Numbered from the stretch's first letter, positions 14,449-24,539 are shown. The stretch: DNA of 39,661 nt from Granulicella sp. (GCA_003142215.1 PLOT01000122.1:7711-47371), one strand, 5' to 3'. A program made the numbers and translations. The notes: generated by a model from the letters alone, not told the origin.

Positions 14449-15009
14449 ATGGATGCGGCGCGCGCGGAGTTGGACCCGAAGAACGCTGAAACCGAATCTG
14501 TCGAGGCCCAGGCCGGCGATGGACAGCCGGTCGATTCGCAGGCCGGCGAGTTGGTGCGGCGCGTGGTGGGGTTCGATGTGGGCGACCGGCGGATCGGCGT
14601 CGCGGTTTCGGACCCGCTGGGCTACACCGCGCAGCCGCTGTTCACGCTGCACCGGACTGGCGGGAAGGGGGGCCACCACGCGGAGATGAAGTCCATTGCG
14701 CGGGTGCTGCGCAAGCACAAGGTCGCGGAGGCTGTGGTGGGCAATCCGCTGTATATGTCCGGCGACCAGAGCCCCCAGGCGGCCAAGGCGCAGGAGTTCG
14801 CCGAAGAGCTGCGGGTGGAGTTCGGAATCACGGTGCATCTGTGGGACGAGCGGCTGACCACCACCGAGGCGCACCGCCATCTGGATGAGACTGGCCACGC
14901 GGCGGGACGCGAGCGCAGGCAGATCATCGACCAGGTGGCCGCGGTGCTGATCCTGCAATCGTTTTTGGACGCGCGCGCCAACCAGGCTGCCCGGACGGCC
15001 CAGGAGTAA
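14449..15009 (+). CDS. ruvX: Putative pre-16S rRNA nuclease / Holliday-junction resolvase-like protein (YqgF)
   Basis: RNase H-fold nuclease implicated in final 16S rRNA 5'-end processing. The protein has 186 residues; an N-terminal extension of ~38 acidic/polar residues precedes the core. Motifs are GFDVGDRRIGVAVSD (first catalytic Asp), VVGNPLYMSGDQSPQA, LWDERLTTTEAH (catalytic Glu region) and DQVAAVLILQSFLD (last catalytic Asp). No Shine-Dalgarno is visible; a TACACT box at 14437-14442 ends 6 nt before the ATG, which suggests a leaderless mRNA. The gene lies directly after the MITE-like copy. Confidence 0.9.
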   Translation: MDAARAELDPKNAETESVEAQAGDGQPVDSQAGELVRRVVGFDVGDRRIGVAVSDPLGYTAQPLFTLHRTGGKGGHHAEMKSIARVLRKHKVAEAVVGNPLYMSGDQSPQAAKAQEFAEELRVEFGITVHLWDERLTTTEAHRHLDETGHAAGRERRQIIDQVAAVLILQSFLDARANQAARTAQE

Positions 15010-15043
15010 CCGGGCGCGGGATGGATTGGCGTGGCCGGAGACG

Positions 15044-15049
15044 TATAAT
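15044..15049 (+). promoter_or_regulatory. -10 box (TATAAT) of the greA promoter
   Basis: A perfect TATAAT lies 75 nt upstream of the chosen greA start, in the gap after ruvX. No convincing -35 box is seen. Its position argues against the longer greA reading frame beginning at 15026, because a transcript from here would lack that ATG. Confidence 0.5.
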
Positions 15050-15124
15050 GGAGGTTTGATTCAGAACGCGCCGCCGGTGCAGGTGGCCGAACGCGTGCGC
15101 GCAGAAAGATTCCGGAAGGCCCCA

Positions 15125-15631
15125 ATGCCAGAACAGATCATGAAGCGGCTGGTGGAAGAGATTAAAGTGCTGGAGCGCGAGCTGACCACGGAGCTGCCGG
15201 CGGAGATCAAGCGCGCGGTGGCGCTGGGCGACCTGAGCGAGAACGCCGAGTACCACATGGCCAAGCAGCGCCAGGTGTTTGTGAACGCGCGGCTAGGCCA
15301 GTTGAAGCAGCGCATGGGCGAGCTGTCCATGGTCAACCTGGTCAACATTCCGCACGACAAGGTGGGATTCGGCGCCACCGTGGTGGTCTTCGACTCCAGC
15401 AAGAACGAGGAACTCAGCTACAAGCTGGTGACCAGCGAGGAATCCGACGTGAGCCAGGGGCTGATCTCGACCACATCGCCGATCGGGCGTGCGCTGCTGG
15501 GCAAGAAGGTGGGCGACGTGGCCACCGTGGTGACACCCAACGGCAAGCGCGAGCTGGAGGTGCTGAAGCTGACGACGATCCACGATGTGGTGGAGAAGGA
15601 CATTTCGGACGCGGATGACGTGGCCGGGTGA
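15125..15631 (+). CDS. greA: Transcription elongation factor GreA
   Basis: Stimulates RNA polymerase to cleave backtracked transcripts. The start at 15125 has GGAAGG at 15114-15119 and gives 168 residues, close to the usual ~158. The N-terminal coiled-coil holds the functional tip GDLSENAEYHMAKQRQ, with conserved acidic residues and the Y-x-x-A-K-x-x-Q block. The C-terminal FKBP-like domain includes VGFGATVVVFDSS, ISTTSPIGRALLGKKVGDVATVV and ends with a strand (ELEVLKLTTI) plus a short acidic tail. A longer frame from 15026 exists but overlaps the likely promoter. Confidence 0.93.
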   Translation: MPEQIMKRLVEEIKVLERELTTELPAEIKRAVALGDLSENAEYHMAKQRQVFVNARLGQLKQRMGELSMVNLVNIPHDKVGFGATVVVFDSSKNEELSYKLVTSEESDVSQGLISTTSPIGRALLGKKVGDVATVVTPNGKRELEVLKLTTIHDVVEKDISDADDVAG

Positions 15632-15692
15632 GTCGCAGACCAGCAGGACAATGGCGGCAAGTTGATGGCAGGACTTCAATAACGAGACTTCA

Positions 15693-16328
15693 ATGACCTG
15701 GACGAGTGCATTTGGCAAGGGCAGCGGATGGCTGCTGCAGAAGATCGTGAACGGGATGGCGCTGACCAAAATCTCGCCCAACGTACTGACCTTTCTGGGG
15801 CTGGTGATCAACATTGTTGCGGCGTGCTTCTTCGGGTTTGCGCGCGGGCACAACGCCGACCGCATGTTCTTCTACGCGGGGCTGATCATCATCGGCGCGG
15901 GCATCTTCGACATGGTGGACGGGCGGGTGGCGCGCAAGACCAACCAGGTATCGGTGTTTGGCGCGTTCTTCGACTCCGTCATGGACCGCTACTCCGATGT
16001 GGCGATCTTCTTCGGCCTGCTGATCTACTACGCGCGCGGCAACCGGCTCTTCTATGTTGGGCTGGTGGCCTTTGTGATGACCGCCTGCGTGATGGTGAGC
16101 TACACGCGGGCACGCGCCGAGGCGCTGATCGGAAGCTGCAAGGTGGGTTTCATGGAGCGGCCGGAGCGCATCGTCTGCGTCATCCTGGGCGCGCTGTGCA
16201 ACCGCTGGGGAGTGATGGCGCCGTGCCTGTGGGTGCTGGCCGTCTTCTCGACGATCGCCGTGATCAACCGGATTCGATATACCTATCTTGAGACGGAACG
16301 GCGCAAGCTGACGCCCGTGGCACGGTAG
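15693..16328 (+). CDS. CDP-alcohol phosphatidyltransferase family membrane enzyme
   Basis: Transfers a phosphatidyl group from a CDP-linked lipid to an alcohol in the inner membrane during phospholipid synthesis. The family motif D-G-x2-A-R-x8-G-x3-D-x3-D is complete (DGRVARKTNQVSVFG then AFFDSVMD), with the metal-binding and catalytic aspartates. About five to six hydrophobic segments are visible, including VLTFLGLVINIVAACFFGF, MFFYAGLIIIGAGIF, VAIFFGLLIYYA, LVAFVMTACVMV and PCLWVLAVFSTIAVI. With 211 residues it is of normal length. The acceptor (inositol phosphate, glycerol phosphate or another) cannot be told from the motif. maf follows after 30 nt in the same direction. Confidence 0.88.
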   Translation: MTWTSAFGKGSGWLLQKIVNGMALTKISPNVLTFLGLVINIVAACFFGFARGHNADRMFFYAGLIIIGAGIFDMVDGRVARKTNQVSVFGAFFDSVMDRYSDVAIFFGLLIYYARGNRLFYVGLVAFVMTACVMVSYTRARAEALIGSCKVGFMERPERIVCVILGALCNRWGVMAPCLWVLAVFSTIAVINRIRYTYLETERRKLTPVAR

Positions 16329-16358
16329 TCCGTTGCCGTGCGTGGAGGGCTTGCGACG

Positions 16359-16973
16359 ATGCTGATTCTTGCTTCAGCTTCTCCGCGGCGGCGCGAACTA
16401 CTGGCTCAGGCGGGCTTCAACTTCACTGTGGAATCCGCCGATGTGGACGAGTCGCAACGCGACGGGGAAGAACCTGTCGCGTACGTGCTGCGGCTGGCGG
16501 TGGAGAAGGCGCAGGCAGTCTTCGCGCGAGATCCTACCCATCGCGGTACGACTGCGATGGATGGGGCACCCGGCCTTGGTGAAGACGGCCCGCTGGTCGT
16601 TCTCGGCGCGGACACCATCGTCGTGCTCGACGACGAGATTCTGGGCAAGCCTGTGGATGGGGCCGACGCGATGCAGATGCTGCGCAGACTCTCTGGGCGC
16701 ACCCACCAGGTGCTGACCGGCGTGGCTGCGGTGACGCGCGCGGGAACTGTGAGCGGCGTGGAGACCACTGAGGTCGCGTTCGCACCCATTCCCGATGCGG
16801 AGCTGGCCGCGTACTGCGCGACGGATGAGCCGCTGGACAAGGCCGGGGCCTACGGCATTCAGGGCTACGCCGCGCGCTGGATTCCGCGGATCGACGGAGA
16901 CTACTTCAACGTGATGGGCCTGCCCATCGCCTGCACCGCAAAGCTGATCGAAGAGGCGAATAAGGCAGGATAG
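16359..16973 (+). CDS. maf: Maf-type nucleoside triphosphate pyrophosphatase
   Basis: Hydrolyses non-canonical or selected NTPs to NMP and pyrophosphate (dTTP/UTP-type in this family). The start at 16359 has GGAGGG at 16344-16349 with a 9-nt spacer; a GTG at 16338 is less likely. Motifs are the N-terminal phosphate-binding SASPRRRELL, LGADTIVVLDDEILGKP, LSGRTHQVLTGVA and DKAGAYGIQGYAA, where the catalytic Asp is usually assigned to the GADT/DKAG regions. Residues ~57-77 (including DPTHRGTTAMDGAPG) lie between EKAQAVFA and LVVLGADT, where family members usually have a short link, so about 20 residues look inserted. Length is 204 residues, against the usual ~190. Confidence 0.92.
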   Translation: MLILASASPRRRELLAQAGFNFTVESADVDESQRDGEEPVAYVLRLAVEKAQAVFARDPTHRGTTAMDGAPGLGEDGPLVVLGADTIVVLDDEILGKPVDGADAMQMLRRLSGRTHQVLTGVAAVTRAGTVSGVETTEVAFAPIPDAELAAYCATDEPLDKAGAYGIQGYAARWIPRIDGDYFNVMGLPIACTAKLIEEANKAG

Positions 16974-16996
16974 CTGTTGTGCTAAGGAGACGGTTT

Positions 16997-17353
16997 ATGG
17001 GATGGCTGACAATCGACATCTTGGTGGCGTTCCTGGTTCGCTACACAATCGTTGTATTCAAGCGAATTCGGAGCAGTTGGTGGGTTGCAAACGAAGCTCG
17101 CGTCACGCTCGCCGTTTGGCGTCGGCCCAGCTTTGGGTGCGACCTGTCAAAAGTTCAATACAAATACTCCGTCGAAGGCCAAGAGTATCGAAGTACTTCT
17201 GTTCAGCCCTTCTACGTTATAGGAAATCCTAATGGCCCTGTGAGGGTGCTACCTCCCGGTACCACGCTACAGATTCGATACGATCCCAAAGATCCGGCGA
17301 GGTCTGTTCTTGTGGAGCGTTGGTGGATCACGCGTCGAGGGATAACAGTCTGA
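16997..17353 (+). CDS. DUF3592-like small membrane-anchored protein
   Basis: The protein has 118 residues; the start at 16997 follows AAGGAGA at 16984-16990. One N-terminal hydrophobic helix (WLTIDILVAFLVRYTIVVF) is followed by a soluble beta-rich part with the DUF3592 pattern: VQYKYSVEGQEYRSTS, then LQIRYDPKDPARSVL. The function of that family is unknown. The base composition is visibly lower in GC than neighbours (29 of 60 at 17041-17100), with rarer codons, so it may be a recent arrival. It is convergent with tgt, with only 3 nt between the ends. Confidence 0.6.
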   Translation: MGWLTIDILVAFLVRYTIVVFKRIRSSWWVANEARVTLAVWRRPSFGCDLSKVQYKYSVEGQEYRSTSVQPFYVIGNPNGPVRVLPPGTTLQIRYDPKDPARSVLVERWWITRRGITV

Positions 17354-17356
17354 CCA

Positions 17357-18649
<1,293 letters not shown>

Positions 18650-18687
18650 CCATCCAGTATGCCCGTTCGCGGCGAACTAAGGATGCT

Positions 18688-19536
18688 CTATTGCTCGGCG
18701 AGCGCGACCGCCTGGGCGACGCTCAGGTTGTCGGGGATGCGAATGAAGTTGCTGTGTTCGGCGTGCTCGTTCCTGGCGATGGCTTTGAACAGGATGGCTT
18801 TGCCGTCGATGGCGCTGTCGATGAGGGTGGTCTTCCACTCCGGCGTGGCGGAGTTGCTGGTTGGGTCGCGCGAGGTGGCGAAGCTGCTTCCGGCGTGGAT
18901 GGTGGCAAGCAGGCCAAAGCCGATGCTCATGTCCGTGGGCATGCGGCCCTCGATGTGGTGCAGGCGCATCGCCTTGGCGTCGATCATCATGGAGCCGGAC
19001 ATGCCATGCAGCACGCGCTCTTCCAGCGATTGCGGATCGTACTCCGGATTGGGTCGGAAGTCGATCAGCAGCTCGCCGTCCTGCTCGCGCACATTGCCGA
19101 AGAGGAAGGCCTTGGGCAGCAGCGTGAGCATCGTCCTGGCGTGGGCCTCATCGTCCTTGAGCGCCTGCGACCTCTTCTGGAAGCCTGCCGGGTCGGCTAC
19201 GATGCCGGCGAGGCGTCCGCGCTCCTGGGCGATGCGCTCCGGGCTGAGCGGCTGGCCGTCCTCCTGCAGCAGCATGCGAACCTTGCCCGCGTTCGTCTCC
19301 ACCAGTTTTTCCGTCCATAGATGGCCTCCGGTACGATCGGAGCGCTCCTTCGAGAGATACACGTAATGGTCTCGATGCTGCGCCGCCAGATCCTCATTGG
19401 CAAGCATGGTAGCCACAATCTGCTGCGCAGATCCGGCGTCTTGCGGCGCGGCAGCCGAAGCACCGACGCCGCTCAATGGCGATGCCAGCATCAGGGGCAG
19501 CATCGAACAAGCAGCCGCCCAGTATATCTTTGCCAC
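18688..19536 (-). CDS. Secreted protein of unknown function, possibly LolA-like
   Basis: The protein has 282 residues. The chosen start is the GTG at 19536, because GGAGG lies 8 nt upstream and the product opens with a signal peptide (AKIYWAAACSMLPLMLASPLSGVGASAAA); the frame runs further upstream without such support. The mature part begins with helices (AQQIVATMLANEDLAAQHRDHYVYLSKERSD) and continues with a beta-rich region: GKVRMLLQEDGQPLS, GELLIDFRPNPEYDP, LHGMSGSMMIDAKAMRLHHIEGRM. The last stretch, a strand pattern in which a stored parameter describes a modelled effect, is reminiscent of LolA-type outer-membrane lipoprotein-sorting folds, but I cannot confirm this. It is divergent from GH115 and lies 38 nt beyond the end of tgt (18649). 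Confidence 0.6.
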   Translation of the reverse strand: MAKIYWAAACSMLPLMLASPLSGVGASAAAPQDAGSAQQIVATMLANEDLAAQHRDHYVYLSKERSDRTGGHLWTEKLVETNAGKVRMLLQEDGQPLSPERIAQERGRLAGIVADPAGFQKRSQALKDDEAHARTMLTLLPKAFLFGNVREQDGELLIDFRPNPEYDPQSLEERVLHGMSGSMMIDAKAMRLHHIEGRMPTDMSIGFGLLATIHAGSSFATSRDPTSNSATPEWKTTLIDSAIDGKAILFKAIARNEHAEHSNFIRIPDNLSVAQAVALAEQ

Positions 19537-19766
19537 GCGGTGAACCTCCGTCTTGCGAATCTCCGTCAGACTGATCCCAGCCGGGTGCGATCCAGCATGT
19601 CTCGAATCTGCGTGTCTGCGCTGGGTCCCAGTCATCCTCTATGAGATGCAGGATTGGGGACGGATGGACGCCGCAGCGCTCGGCGAGCTTGCCCGGGGCT
19701 TTGCGGCTGCGCTATGGTTCAAGGGTCGAATGCCACCGCGCGAGGGTGGCACGAGAGGCACCAATC

Positions 19767-22670
19767 TTGCTCATCCAACGCCAATTTGCAGTACGCCAAT
19801 TTGCAGCATTTGTTGCCTGCGCGCTTCTCTCGACGACGGCCTGCCTCGCGCAGTCATCAACGCTGGTCGATCTCGATTCTTCTTCCGCGGCAGGCTTCCC
19901 CATCGTTGCCAACGGACGGGCCGCGGCGATCTACGTTGCGCCGCAGAATCCAGAGACCGTGCGCGTCGCGGCTGAGGCTTTTGCGGCAGATGTGGAGCAG
20001 GTCACCGGCATCAAGCCGCGCCTGCTCGCGTCGCTGGCTGGGCCGCTGCCGGCGAACCTCATCCTGGTCGGCATCCTCGAACACTCGCCGGAGATCGATC
20101 GCCTCGCCGCTACGCACGCGATCGACACCACAGCCGTCGCGGGCAAGTGGGAGAGCGCGGTGACGGCGGTGGTTGCCACGCCGATGCCGGGAGTGCATCA
20201 CGCGTTGGTGATCGCGGGCAGCGACCGGCGCGGCGCGGCGTACGCGCTGTTTACGCTCTCGCGCCAGATGGGGGTCTCGCCGTGGACGTGGTGGGCCGAT
20301 GTTCCCATCGCGCACCACGCAGCCATCTACATTCGCGCGGGCGTGCATGTACAGCCGGAACCCTCCGTGCAGTACCGCGGCATTTTTTTGAACGACGAGG
20401 ACTGGGGCCTGCGCCCTTGGGCCTCCAAAAAGATGGATCCGACGGTGGATGGCGGCAAGGGAAATATCGGGCCGAATACCTACGCCCGCATCTTCGAGCT
20501 GCTGCTGCGGCTTCATGCAAACTCCCTATGGCCCGCGATGCATCCGGGCACGCTTGCCTTCAACGCCGTGCCGGAGAACGCGCGGCTGGCCGATAAGTGG
20601 GGCATCGTGATGGGCTCGTCCCACTCCGAGGCGCTGCTGCGCAACAACGTCGGCGAGTGGAACGAGGCTGCTCCACCCAAGGGCGACGGCCCGTGGAACT
20701 ACCAGACCAACAGCGCGGCGATGAACGCCTACTGGGAGAAGCGGCTCGTGGAGAACGGCAAGTACGAGAACTTCTACACCGTCGGATTGCGCGGCGTTCA
20801 CGACTCGGGGCTCGAGGCCACAGGCTCCCCGCAGGTCAAGGCCAAGCTGGTGGAAGACGTGATGGCGGAGCAACGCAAGCTGCTGGCGGCGCGCGTTAAT
20901 CCCGACCTGGCAAAGATTCCGCAGGTCATCTGGCTCTACAAGGAGTCGCTCGACCTCTACCGCGTTGGGATGAAGGTGCCGGACGACGTCACCCTCGGTT
21001 GGAGCGACGACAACTACGGCTACATCCGCGAGCTGCCCAATGCGGCGGAGCAGAAGCGCGCAGGCGGATCGGGTGTGTATTACCACGTCAGCTACTGGGG
21101 CTCGCCGCACGATTATCTGTGGCTCTGCACCACGCCGCCGGCGCTGCTCCAGGAGGAGCTGACCAAGACCTATGACCACAACGCGCGACGCTACTGGATT
21201 CTTAATGTTGGCGATCTTAAGCCGGCGGAGATCGACATCGACTACTTTATGCAACTCGCGTGGGACGAACCGAGTACATCGAAGCTGAGCCAGCACGAGT
21301 GGCTGACGAAGTGGTTCGCCGAGCAATTCCCTATCGACTATTCGCGACCCTCATCCACGCCGCATGCTCATCGCGGAGCGATGAAGAATGGAGCTTCGCA
21401 AGACCACCTTCAACTCTCCCAGTTCGCAAGCGATGTTGCCGATCTACTAACCCTCTATTACAACCTCAACTTCATCCGCAAGCCGGAGTTCATGGGCTTC
21501 AACGGTTACAACGACGGGATCAACCGCACCGCCTTCCATCCTCTCGTTTGGGGCAAGTATGGCGAACCCGTCCAGAATCCTTCTCGCTCGTTCGAGTGGT
21601 CGGCCTATAGCACCCTGGAACTCGACCTTGCCAAATGGCTGCCACAGAAGTACGCCGCCGCATTCTTTGAACTCGTCGGCTACCCCATCGAAGCTTCTGC
21701 CGCGCAGAACGAAAAATTTCTCGCTGCCGATCTGACCTATCTCGACGCGCACAACCACGACACCACAGCCCTCGCCACAGACACCGCACGTGCCCGTGCC
21801 GCTTACGACACCATCCAGTCCCTCACCGCGAAGTACAGCAGCATCGCGAACGGAAAGTGGGACGGCATGATGTCCGATGCGCCGCGCGAGCGTCACGTCT
21901 TCGAGATGCCGCGGACGGCCACGGCAGCCGATGCGGACAAACCTTTGCCTGCGTCATGGAGCGCAGGCGACACCTCATGCCAACGTGCGCCCAGCTCTTC
22001 CGCACAGCCGTCCAACCCGGCAAGCCCCATCTTCACCACAATGCCGTCCGATCTCGCACGTCTCGCCTTCACCGAACAGTTCTGCACCGTCTCGATCAAC
22101 GCCGCCCACTTCGCCAACAATTCAGACACGTCCGAATACCGCGCAAAGGTCGCAAAGTCCGATCCCGCAGTGGCTCAATGGAACACGTTAGCCGACCTCG
22201 GCATCTCCTGCGCGTCGGTCGTCTACGGCGCACCCGGCTTACTTGCCAACGCCGATGTGACTAATGCGACCTCAGGCCCGCAGGATGTGCCTTGGTTGGA
22301 CTACGACTTCACCACTACGACCAACGGCCCAGCCACGCTTGCGCTGCATCTGCTGCCCACCTTCCCGGTCGACTCCGACCACAAGCTGCGCTACGCTGTT
22401 TCCATCGACGGAACCACGCCAGTGGAGCTAGACGCTGCGGCTCCCGCAGCCAAGGCATCCGTCGGCGCAGGCGACGGCCCTGCAAACTCCGAATGGGGGG
22501 AGAACGTGCTGCGCAACTCGGCCATCGCAACCATACCGCTCGGTACGCTCACCCCCGGCAAACACACCCTCCGCCTTATCTCCCGCGACCCCGGCGTGGT
22601 CTACGAACACCTGGTTATAACCTTCCCCGGCGCGCCGCCCGCTTATCCCGTCCCACCGGAGACGAGATGA
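19767..22670 (+). CDS. Glycoside hydrolase family 115 (xylan alpha-1,2-glucuronidase-like), secreted
   Basis: Removes (4-O-methyl)glucuronic acid side chains from glucuronoxylan. The start is uncertain: a TTG at 19767 has GAGAGG upstream (8-nt spacer) and opens a good signal peptide (LIQRQFAVRQFAAFVACALLS, cleavage near CLAQ); an ATG at 19641 is in frame but adds 42 unlikely residues. From 19767 the length is 967. GH115 marks are the N-terminal alpha/beta domain (NGRAAAIYVAP ... GSDRRGAAYALFTLSRQMG), WTWWADVP, QYRGIFLNDEDWGLRPW, the barrel stretch ELLLRLHANSLWPAMHPG, and DNYGYIRELP with YYHVSYWGSPHDYLW. A long helical region and a C-terminal beta domain (HKLRYAVSIDG ... GKHTLRLISRDPGVVYEHLVI) follow. 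Confidence 0.88.
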   Translation: MLIQRQFAVRQFAAFVACALLSTTACLAQSSTLVDLDSSSAAGFPIVANGRAAAIYVAPQNPETVRVAAEAFAADVEQVTGIKPRLLASLAGPLPANLILVGILEHSPEIDRLAATHAIDTTAVAGKWESAVTAVVATPMPGVHHALVIAGSDRRGAAYALFTLSRQMGVSPWTWWADVPIAHHAAIYIRAGVHVQPEPSVQYRGIFLNDEDWGLRPWASKKMDPTVDGGKGNIGPNTYARIFELLLRLHANSLWPAMHPGTLAFNAVPENARLADKWGIVMGSSHSEALLRNNVGEWNEAAPPKGDGPWNYQTNSAAMNAYWEKRLVENGKYENFYTVGLRGVHDSGLEATGSPQVKAKLVEDVMAEQRKLLAARVNPDLAKIPQVIWLYKESLDLYRVGMKVPDDVTLGWSDDNYGYIRELPNAAEQKRAGGSGVYYHVSYWGSPHDYLWLCTTPPALLQEELTKTYDHNARRYWILNVGDLKPAEIDIDYFMQLAWDEPSTSKLSQHEWLTKWFAEQFPIDYSRPSSTPHAHRGAMKNGASQDHLQLSQFASDVADLLTLYYNLNFIRKPEFMGFNGYNDGINRTAFHPLVWGKYGEPVQNPSRSFEWSAYSTLELDLAKWLPQKYAAAFFELVGYPIEASAAQNEKFLAADLTYLDAHNHDTTALATDTARARAAYDTIQSLTAKYSSIANGKWDGMMSDAPRERHVFEMPRTATAADADKPLPASWSAGDTSCQRAPSSSAQPSNPASPIFTTMPSDLARLAFTEQFCTVSINAAHFANNSDTSEYRAKVAKSDPAVAQWNTLADLGISCASVVYGAPGLLANADVTNATSGPQDVPWLDYDFTTTTNGPATLALHLLPTFPVDSDHKLRYAVSIDGTTPVELDAAAPAAKASVGAGDGPANSEWGENVLRNSAIATIPLGTLTPGKHTLRLISRDPGVVYEHLVITFPGAPPAYPVPPETR
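19779..19808 (+). repeat. 15-bp in-frame tandem duplication in the GH115 signal peptide
   Basis: CGCCAATTTGCAGTA (19779-19793) is followed at once by CGCCAATTTGCAGCA (19794-19808), one mismatch. It encodes RQFAV-RQFAA in the positive start of the signal peptide. Confidence 0.85.
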
Positions 22671-22793
22671 GACCGCGCATCGCACACGCTGAGACAAAAG
22701 ACTTGTACCGCCCGTCTCTTCACCGGCCCCCATTTCGCCGCTTCCTCGCCGCCTGGCGTCTGAAGCGCAATTAAGTTCCATTCGGAGAGAACC

Positions 22794-24539
22794 ATGTCCA
22801 TCCCCTCGTCTCTGCGTCCGGCGATTCTCACCCTTCTCGTGCTGGCGACGATGCCCCGTCTTGCCGTCGCGCAATCCGGCCCGCAGGTGACCCCGGAGAT
22901 TGTCGCCGCGGCAGCCGCCGCCAAGACGCCGGTCGCACCGGGCCCGGTGCAGCCGACGTGGGAGTCCATCCGCGCCAACTACAGCGTGCCGCAGTGGTTC
23001 ATCGACGCCAAGTTCGGCATCACCATGCATTGGGGCCTCTTCTCCGTCGCCGCCTATCACAACGAGTGGTACGAGAAGTACATGTACACCACCTTTGCCG
23101 ACTGGCACGCACAGAACTTCGGGCCGCAGGACAAGTTCGGCTACAAGGACTTCATCCCATTGTTTACCGCCAAGGACTTCAACGCCGACGAGATGGCCGA
23201 GCTGGTCAAGGAGTCCGGCGCAAAGTACTTCATGCCCACCGTCGAGCATCACGACGGGTTCTCGCTGTGGAACAGCGCAACCAATCCGTATAACGCGTAC
23301 AACATGGGCCCGCACCGCGATCTGGTCGGCGAGATGGCCATCGCCACACGCAAGGCTGGCCTCAGGTTCGGCATCTGCAGCCACAACATGGAGCACTACA
23401 CCTTCGTCAATCCAACCCCCGGACTCAAGACCGACGTGGACGATCCCAAGTACGCCAACTTCTATTGGCACGATCACAGCGATGCACGGCTGCAGGAGTT
23501 CCTCGAAGACTGGGTGAAGAAGAACATCGAACTGATCGACCAGTATCAGCCGGACGTGATGTGGTTCGACAATGGCGTCAACTCGCGGGCCCTTGATCCG
23601 CTGAAGATGAAGGTGGCCGCGTACTACTACAATCGCGCGCTCGAGTGGCACAAGCAGGTCACCATCGAGACCAAGGACTCCGCCTTCCTTGCCGGCAGCG
23701 TTCTGGACTTTGAAAAGCTCAACCCGCGCGGACCAACGCAGATTCTCAAAGGCGTCTGGGACGCCGAGGACACCGAAGGCAGCACCTGGGGTTACACAGC
23801 CGCCAACCCGGTGGAGACCTTCCGTGGCGCACGTTCGGTCATCAACGAGCTCTCAACCATCCTCAGCATGAACGGCAGCCTTCTGCTCAACCTTTCGCCG
23901 ATGGGCCAGGGCGCCATCAACGATGCTCAGCGCACCGCGCTCAAGGAGGTCGGCAAGTGGCTCGCCGTCAATGGCGAGGCCGTCTACGGAACGCACAACT
24001 GGGTCGTCGATGGCGAAGGCTTCACGCCTCTGCCCCCGCGCAGTGGTGCGATGCGGCGTCCTGGCGCAGCCGCAATCGCCGCAGCGGAACAGGGCCCCAC
24101 CGCGGGTGTCACGCCAGCCATTCCACCGCCGCCGGCAGTTCCCGCACCGGCTGCTCCCGCACCAGCCGTAGCCGCTACCGCGCCGACTGCACCGCGCGCG
24201 CCTGCGGAAGCTCAGGGACCGAAGCCCGTGGAATACCGCTTCACCGTCAAGGGAGATAACCTTTACGCCATCGCCCAGTCCTGGCCCGGCGACACAGCCG
24301 TCATCGCATCGCTCGCCGCCGGCAAGGCTCTGGACGGCAAGGTTCCCGAAGGCAAGATCGCCAGCGTGACGCTACTGGGCAGCCCCGGCCAACTGAAGTT
24401 CACCCAGGACTCCGAGGGTCTCAAGGTCAAACTTCCCGCCGACAAGCCCTGCGACTACGCCTTCTCGCTCAAGATCGTAGGTCTGAAGATGAATCCCGCC
24501 GGGCCGCCCGTCCCCGCTGTGATGGCGGACCTGCGCTAG
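22794..24539 (+). CDS. Secreted alpha-L-fucosidase, GH29
   Basis: Hydrolyses alpha-L-fucosides, for example from xyloglucan or other fucosylated plant or microbial glycans. The protein has 581 residues with a signal peptide (ILTLLVLATMPRLAVAQ). The TIM-barrel shows WFIDAKFGITMHWGLFSV (68-85), the His pair in VEHHDGFSLW (150-159), and the nucleophile Asp259 in PDVMWFDNG. NGSLLLNLSPMGQG (360-373) and GEAVYGTHNW close the barrel. A Pro/Ala-rich stretch of ~55 residues (about 420-477) is inserted before the C-terminal beta-sandwich (YRFTVKGDNLYAIAQSWP ... GLKVKLPADKPCDYAFSLKIV), which in relatives follows the barrel directly. GGAGAG precedes the ATG. It follows GH115 by 123 bp in the same direction, a likely functional pair. 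Confidence 0.93.
   Translation: MSIPSSLRPAILTLLVLATMPRLAVAQSGPQVTPEIVAAAAAAKTPVAPGPVQPTWESIRANYSVPQWFIDAKFGITMHWGLFSVAAYHNEWYEKYMYTTFADWHAQNFGPQDKFGYKDFIPLFTAKDFNADEMAELVKESGAKYFMPTVEHHDGFSLWNSATNPYNAYNMGPHRDLVGEMAIATRKAGLRFGICSHNMEHYTFVNPTPGLKTDVDDPKYANFYWHDHSDARLQEFLEDWVKKNIELIDQYQPDVMWFDNGVNSRALDPLKMKVAAYYYNRALEWHKQVTIETKDSAFLAGSVLDFEKLNPRGPTQILKGVWDAEDTEGSTWGYTAANPVETFRGARSVINELSTILSMNGSLLLNLSPMGQGAINDAQRTALKEVGKWLAVNGEAVYGTHNWVVDGEGFTPLPPRSGAMRRPGAAAIAAAEQGPTAGVTPAIPPPPAVPAPAAPAPAVAATAPTAPRAPAEAQGPKPVEYRFTVKGDNLYAIAQSWPGDTAVIASLAAGKALDGKVPEGKIASVTLLGSPGQLKFTQDSEGLKVKLPADKPCDYAFSLKIVGLKMNPAGPPVPAVMADLR

Noticed and set aside
19641-19766. ATG at 19641 as the GH115 start
   Set aside because: Adds 42 polar, Cys/Arg-rich residues before a complete signal peptide; the TTG at 19767 has a ribosome-binding site at proper distance.
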